Shown here: piece by piece, positions 60,728 to 64,000 of the stretch
Layout of the letters: each line of letters starts with the position of its first letter
Numbering within the stretch: the first letter of the stretch is position 1
From: Ornithinibacillus californiensis
GTDB taxonomy: Bacteria; Bacillota; Bacilli; Bacillales; Amphibacillaceae
DNA: 64,000 nt
Direction of reading: 5' to 3'
Assembly: GCF_001038485.1 (NCBI RefSeq)
Contig: NZ_LDUE01000069.1
Location: 62,001-126,000, forward strand
Position numbers and translations under genes: made by a program
The notes under the pieces: generated by a model
What the model saw: the letters and a program-made list of their open reading frames with translations, nothing else
What the model was told of the DNA's origin: nothing
Database searches by the model: none

Positions 60728-61693
60728 TTAAGAGATTCTTTCCTGTAGACTCGTTCGTACAGGTCGTTTGAATGATTTTTTCTGAAGTCGAACAAAAATA
60801 TTATTTGCTAGCAATGCCAGAATAATTAGGATTGTACCTAGCAAATCAAACCTTGTCACTTCATAACCTTGATACATGGAGATAACAAGTGTCGTAACCG
60901 GAACAAAGTTGATAAATAAGAGGGCATTTATTGGTGATAAGATACTAACACCCACGTTCCATCCCAGTAATGCAATGAGACCAGGAAAAACAATCATAAA
61001 TAAAGAATGCGGAGCTGTAGCAAGGATTACTTCTCCTGTTGGAATTGATACATATCCGATAAGCGTGGCAATCACCACAACAACCCCTGCTGTAAGGGTA
61101 CCTAGTAAACAGGTTAGTGTGGAATACCGAAGAGCAGACCAACCGCTAAACTTACTTCCACCCATTGTATATATCACCCATCCAATCACAGCAATGAATA
61201 TAAGGAGTGTTGGAATAATGTCATCCGTTGCACCTATAAAGGCTTTTACATTACCTTTAGTAATGACCAACATGGCACCTACAAGTGACACAAACACACA
61301 TATCGCCGTAAACGTATGGGGACGTTTATGGAAAATTATCCATACGATTAAAATAGAAATCATCGGCATCAAGGCCTCCATAACGGATGCAACCATAACA
61401 CCTGATTCTCCCATTAAATCCTCACCCCAGAAGATTAGCAGATTATAAATTACAAATGCCATCGTACCAAAGAACCATAGTGATAGTCCTTGGCCTTCCA
61501 AACGAAACGCTTTTTTCCCTTCTTTCCAAAAAAGCATTACAACTAAAATAATCGTTACTGCACCATAACGAATGATTGTAAAATAAAACGGATCAATATA
61601 CTGAAAAGCTGCATGTGCAACAGGAAACATTGCTCCCCATGAAACTGCTGCAATAAAGCACAAAAATGCACCCCATAATACATTGTTTTTCAA
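60728..61693 (-). CDS. EamA-family (DMT) transporter
   Basis: 321 residues and ten helices in two EamA repeats (GAFLCFIAAVSWGAMFPVAHAAF; ITKGNVKAF between the halves; NALLFINFVPVTTLVIS near the end). DMT proteins export or import metabolites, often amino acids or nucleosides. It is divergent from a LysR regulator, which probably controls it. Confidence 0.92.
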   Translation of the reverse strand: MKNNVLWGAFLCFIAAVSWGAMFPVAHAAFQYIDPFYFTIIRYGAVTIILVVMLFWKEGKKAFRLEGQGLSLWFFGTMAFVIYNLLIFWGEDLMGESGVMVASVMEALMPMISILIVWIIFHKRPHTFTAICVFVSLVGAMLVITKGNVKAFIGATDDIIPTLLIFIAVIGWVIYTMGGSKFSGWSALRYSTLTCLLGTLTAGVVVVIATLIGYVSIPTGEVILATAPHSLFMIVFPGLIALLGWNVGVSILSPINALLFINFVPVTTLVISMYQGYEVTRFDLLGTILIILALLANNIFVRLQKKSFKRPVRTSLQERIS

Positions 61694-61780
61694 TTTCCAT
61701 CTGCCCCCTATAAGTTAATAGCAGATTCATTATCTAGCATTCTTAATATCTTGTAAAATGAACTTTAATGATGGTTTAGC

Positions 61781-61795
61781 ATCACTTTTAGTGAT
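61781..61795. promoter_or_regulatory. Palindrome between the EamA and LysR genes
   Basis: ATCACT-TTT-AGTGAT, flanked by ATGGT and ACCAT, a wider dyad of about 32 bp. It fits a LysR-type binding site in the divergent promoter region. Confidence 0.6.
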
Positions 61796-61840
61796 ACCAT
61801 GATATTATAGAATAATTGCAGGGGAAAGCAGGGATTTGCC

Positions 61841-62692
61841 GTGGAATTTAAAGATCTAGAGATTTTTCAAATGGTTGCTGATAAAGGGACAGTCTCTGAG
61901 GCAGCAAAAGAATTAAATTATGTCCAATCCAATATAACTGCTAGAATTCACAAGTTGGAAGCTGAGATGAATACACCACTGTTTAATCGACATAGACGAG
62001 GGATGAGTCTTACACCAGAAGGTAAGAAGCTTTTAACCTATAGTAATCAAATTTTACTATTAAAAGAGGAAATGAAACAAGCTGTCCAAACAAATCAGGA
62101 ACCGTCAGGAAAATTAGAGATTGGTACTGTAGAAACCGTTATTCATCTACCAAAGATTTTAGCTAGTTTTTTGAATAGATATGAGAATGTAGATTTATCT
62201 ATTTATACTGGGGTGACGGAGAAGTTAGAGGAGGATGTGCTAAATCATAAGCTAGATGGTGCCTTCATTACTGCTTCCGATTTCCACAATAATCTTGTAT
62301 CTCATGATGTGTTTCAAGAAGAGCTTGTTCTCATTTCTAATACACGTATTTCCTCACCAGAAGAGTTAGTCGAACAGCCTGTGTTATGCTTTAGTAAAGG
62401 TTGCGGATATCGCGCACGTTTAGCAGAATGGTATAAAGAACAACAGATTACTCCTAAGAAAATAATGGAATTCGGCACCTTAGAAACCATTCTACAAAGT
62501 GCTACGATGGGACTCGGCGTTACATTCGTACCAAAATCAGCGGTTAGTCATCTAGAAAAAGATGGTCTCATTCAATACCATGAACTACCAGACAAATATA
62601 GTAAGGTAAAAACGGTATTTATTAGAAGAGCGGATACTTTCTTAACATCTACCATTGAAAAGTTTATCGAGACAATTGAATCACATAAGTAG
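61841..62692 (+). CDS. LysR family regulator (divergent to the EamA transporter)
   Basis: 283 residues: winged helix DLEIFQMVADKGTVSEAAKELNYVQSNITARIHKLEAEM, then a ligand domain with GTVETVIHLPKILASFLNRY. It starts at GTG after GGGGAAAG. It resembles the CzcR/YwbI-type activators next to exporters. Likely target: the EamA gene. Confidence 0.93.
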   Translation: MEFKDLEIFQMVADKGTVSEAAKELNYVQSNITARIHKLEAEMNTPLFNRHRRGMSLTPEGKKLLTYSNQILLLKEEMKQAVQTNQEPSGKLEIGTVETVIHLPKILASFLNRYENVDLSIYTGVTEKLEEDVLNHKLDGAFITASDFHNNLVSHDVFQEELVLISNTRISSPEELVEQPVLCFSKGCGYRARLAEWYKEQQITPKKIMEFGTLETILQSATMGLGVTFVPKSAVSHLEKDGLIQYHELPDKYSKVKTVFIRRADTFLTSTIEKFIETIESHK

Positions 62693-62694
62693 TC

Positions 62695-62741
62695 AAAACG
62701 AAAGAAAGTCTCTTCCACAGGATAAGACTTTCTTTCGTTTT
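62695..62741. terminator. Bidirectional terminator
   Basis: AAAACGAAAGAAAGTCT and its complement around a 13-base loop, between convergent genes. Confidence 0.85.
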
Positions 62742-62748
62742 ATTTAGA

Positions 62749-64000
62749 CTAGCAAAGATCTATTCTATCAAGTACCACAAAAAGTTCGATAGACACGATT
62801 GGATGGCTTTGGTGGTTCAGCGTACTCTTCCTGATTTGGTTGTAAGCGTATGGTTTGGAAAGAGCTTGTAGAAGCGAATCCATTACACTGTAGTCATTCT
62901 TTTCAACTGCTGCTTCTAAAGCTTCTTCAACTCGGTGGTTACGAGGAATAATAGCTGGGTTACTCTTACGCATTACCACTTTTATTTCTTGTTCACTCAA
63001 ATCTTGCCTACTAAGACGCTCTTTCCATTGTTGATACCAAAGTGTAAATTCTTTTTTATCTGCCAGTCCTGTATTCGCTATCCCATTCGTTGTCAATGCA
63101 CGGAATGTATTTGTATAATCTGCTTGATAGCTTTCCATTATGTTTAGTAGATCTCCGATTAACGACTCATCATCATCTTCTTTGTTGATTATTCCAAGCT
63201 TTGCTCGCATTCCATTCATCCAGGTTTCTTGAAAGACTTCGGAAAATCTTGATAAGGTTTGCTGTACTAATTCAATAGCCTGATTCTCATTTTCATGGAT
63301 TAATGGCAGCAAGGCTTCCCCGAATGCAACCAAGTTCCAAACACCAATTCTAGGTTGATTCTCGTAGGCATATCTCCCTTCTCTGTCGATGGAACTAAAC
63401 ACAGTCGCAGGATCATAATTATCCATAAAAGCACAAGGACCATAATCAATTGTTTCCCCACTAATCGTCATATTGTCGGTGTTCATAACCCCATGAATAA
63501 ATCCAACCAGTTGCCATTTTGCAATCAAGTTTGCTTGACGTTCTACTACTTCCTGAAGCATTGATAGATATGGCTGTTCAGTACCTTCTATTTCTGGGAA
63601 ATGGCGCTTAATGGTGTAATCGGCAAGAATGCGTAATTCTTCTAATTTCCCCCATTTAGCTGCATACTGAAACGTACCAACACGGATATGACTTGTAGCT
63701 ACACGAGTCAAAATCGCACCAGGTAATGGCTTTTCACGATTAACGATTTCCCCAGTTGTCACAACAGCTAAGCTACGGGTAGTAGGAATGCCCAGGCCAT
63801 GCATCGCTTCACTAATAATGTATTCCCGAAGCATTGGTCCAAGCGTTGCTCTTCCATCTCCACCTCTAGAGTACGGCGTTTTTCCTGACCCTTTTAATTG
63901 AATGTCTAATCGTTCACCGGAAGGCGTTATATGTTCCCCGAGCAGAGCAGCACGCCCATCCCCTAACATAGTAAAATATCCGAATTGATGACCTGCATAT
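62749..64000 (-). CDS. selO: SelO/YdiU protein AMPylator, 3' part, frameshifted C-terminus
   Basis: Reads in from the right edge: [23 protein letters not shown] is the SelO pseudokinase signature, followed by [32 protein letters not shown] (nucleotide and metal site) and [21 protein letters not shown]. SelO transfers AMP to protein hydroxyl groups. About 410 residues are visible. After YAYNQ the frame shifts: one extra A at 62835-62837 would give [22 protein letters not shown] and a stop at 62768, the usual end with the redox Cys. The shown frame ends at 62749 instead. Confidence 0.9.
   Translation of the reverse strand, partial: YAGHQFGYFTMLGDGRAALLGEHITPSGERLDIQLKGSGKTPYSRGGDGRATLGPMLREYIISEAMHGLGIPTTRSLAVVTTGEIVNREKPLPGAILTRVATSHIRVGTFQYAAKWGKLEELRILADYTIKRHFPEIEGTEQPYLSMLQEVVERQANLIAKWQLVGFIHGVMNTDNMTISGETIDYGPCAFMDNYDPATVFSSIDREGRYAYENQPRIGVWNLVAFGEALLPLIHENENQAIELVQQTLSRFSEVFQETWMNGMRAKLGIINKEDDDESLIGDLLNIMESYQADYTNTFRALTTNGIANTGLADKKEFTLWYQQWKERLSRQDLSEQEIKVVMRKSNPAIIPRNHRVEEALEAAVEKNDYSVMDSLLQALSKPYAYNQIRKSTLNHQSHPIVSIELFVVLDRIDLC

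Overview
The window is low-GC DNA from an endospore-forming member of the Bacillaceae. The evidence is a GerA-type germinant receptor operon, CotF-like coat proteins, an SspO-like acid-soluble spore protein, RNase J, strong AGGAGG ribosome binding sites and many Rho-independent terminators. The halotolerant genera around Oceanobacillus, Virgibacillus and Ornithinibacillus are my best guess. That placement is inferred from gene style and from a typical Bacillaceae interspersed repeat, not proven.

About 2-18 kb is a reactive-sulfur (persulfide) island, read almost entirely on the minus strand. Cluster A (8035 down to about 1.9 kb) encodes a TusA-rhodanese fusion, a DsrE-like protein, a rhodanese-metallo-beta-lactamase persulfide dioxygenase, TusA, a TauE/SafE exporter, a membrane-anchored rhodanese-like pseudo-enzyme, the persulfide sensor CstR (Cys31 and Cys60), three rhodaneses, a DUF302 protein and a glutaredoxin. 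Cluster B (16.4 to 13.2 kb) is a second set: rhodanese, TusA-rhodanese, DsrE, rhodanese-MBL and TauE. ATACCC-N4-GGGTAT operators lie inside textbook promoters of cluster A and upstream of an MFS transporter (16.7-17.9 kb), but I found none directly upstream of cluster B. No sulfide:quinone reductase is present. Between the clusters sit an OmpR-type two-component system and an operon for a membrane protein, CcdA, a TlpA/ResA-like thioredoxin and OsmC. Both promoters carry the same 18-bp direct-repeat box (17 of 18 bases identical) exactly 9 bp before the -10, so the kinase/regulator pair probably controls itself and this thiol-redox operon.

18.0-19.4 kb is an IS200/IS605-type element whose TnpB is broken by one in-frame stop and lacks the third RuvC aspartate. 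19.5-31 kb is a mixed region: small membrane proteins, a YkvI-type transporter, a MocA-type oxidoreductase, a CueP-like copper lipoprotein, an MFS exporter, a zinc alcohol dehydrogenase, and two divergent two-gene CotF-type coat modules. 31-46 kb holds an RNase J paralogue, an amidase, a zinc-responsive ArsR/CDF pair, a DoxX-like membrane protein with a cupredoxin, a DUF4145 protein, a transporter, and an MMPL exporter with a heptad-repeat partner under a divergent TetR regulator. 46-64 kb holds a CNNM/CBS protein, two LysR regulators, an acyl-CoA thioesterase, a LysM-NlpC/P60 hydrolase, a DUF4317 protein, DinB, SspO-like, a DsbA-family protein, the gerA operon with a small fourth gene, an EamA transporter, and the 3' part of selO.

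Non-coding structure is unusually rich. There are four different intergenic tandem arrays (41, about 20.5, 53 and 51 bp periods), two copies of a MITE-like element with complex secondary structure, and an 84-bp nested inverted repeat. Two genes (the DoxX-like gene and selO) show single-base frameshifts in homopolymer runs, which are either real lesions or sequencing errors.
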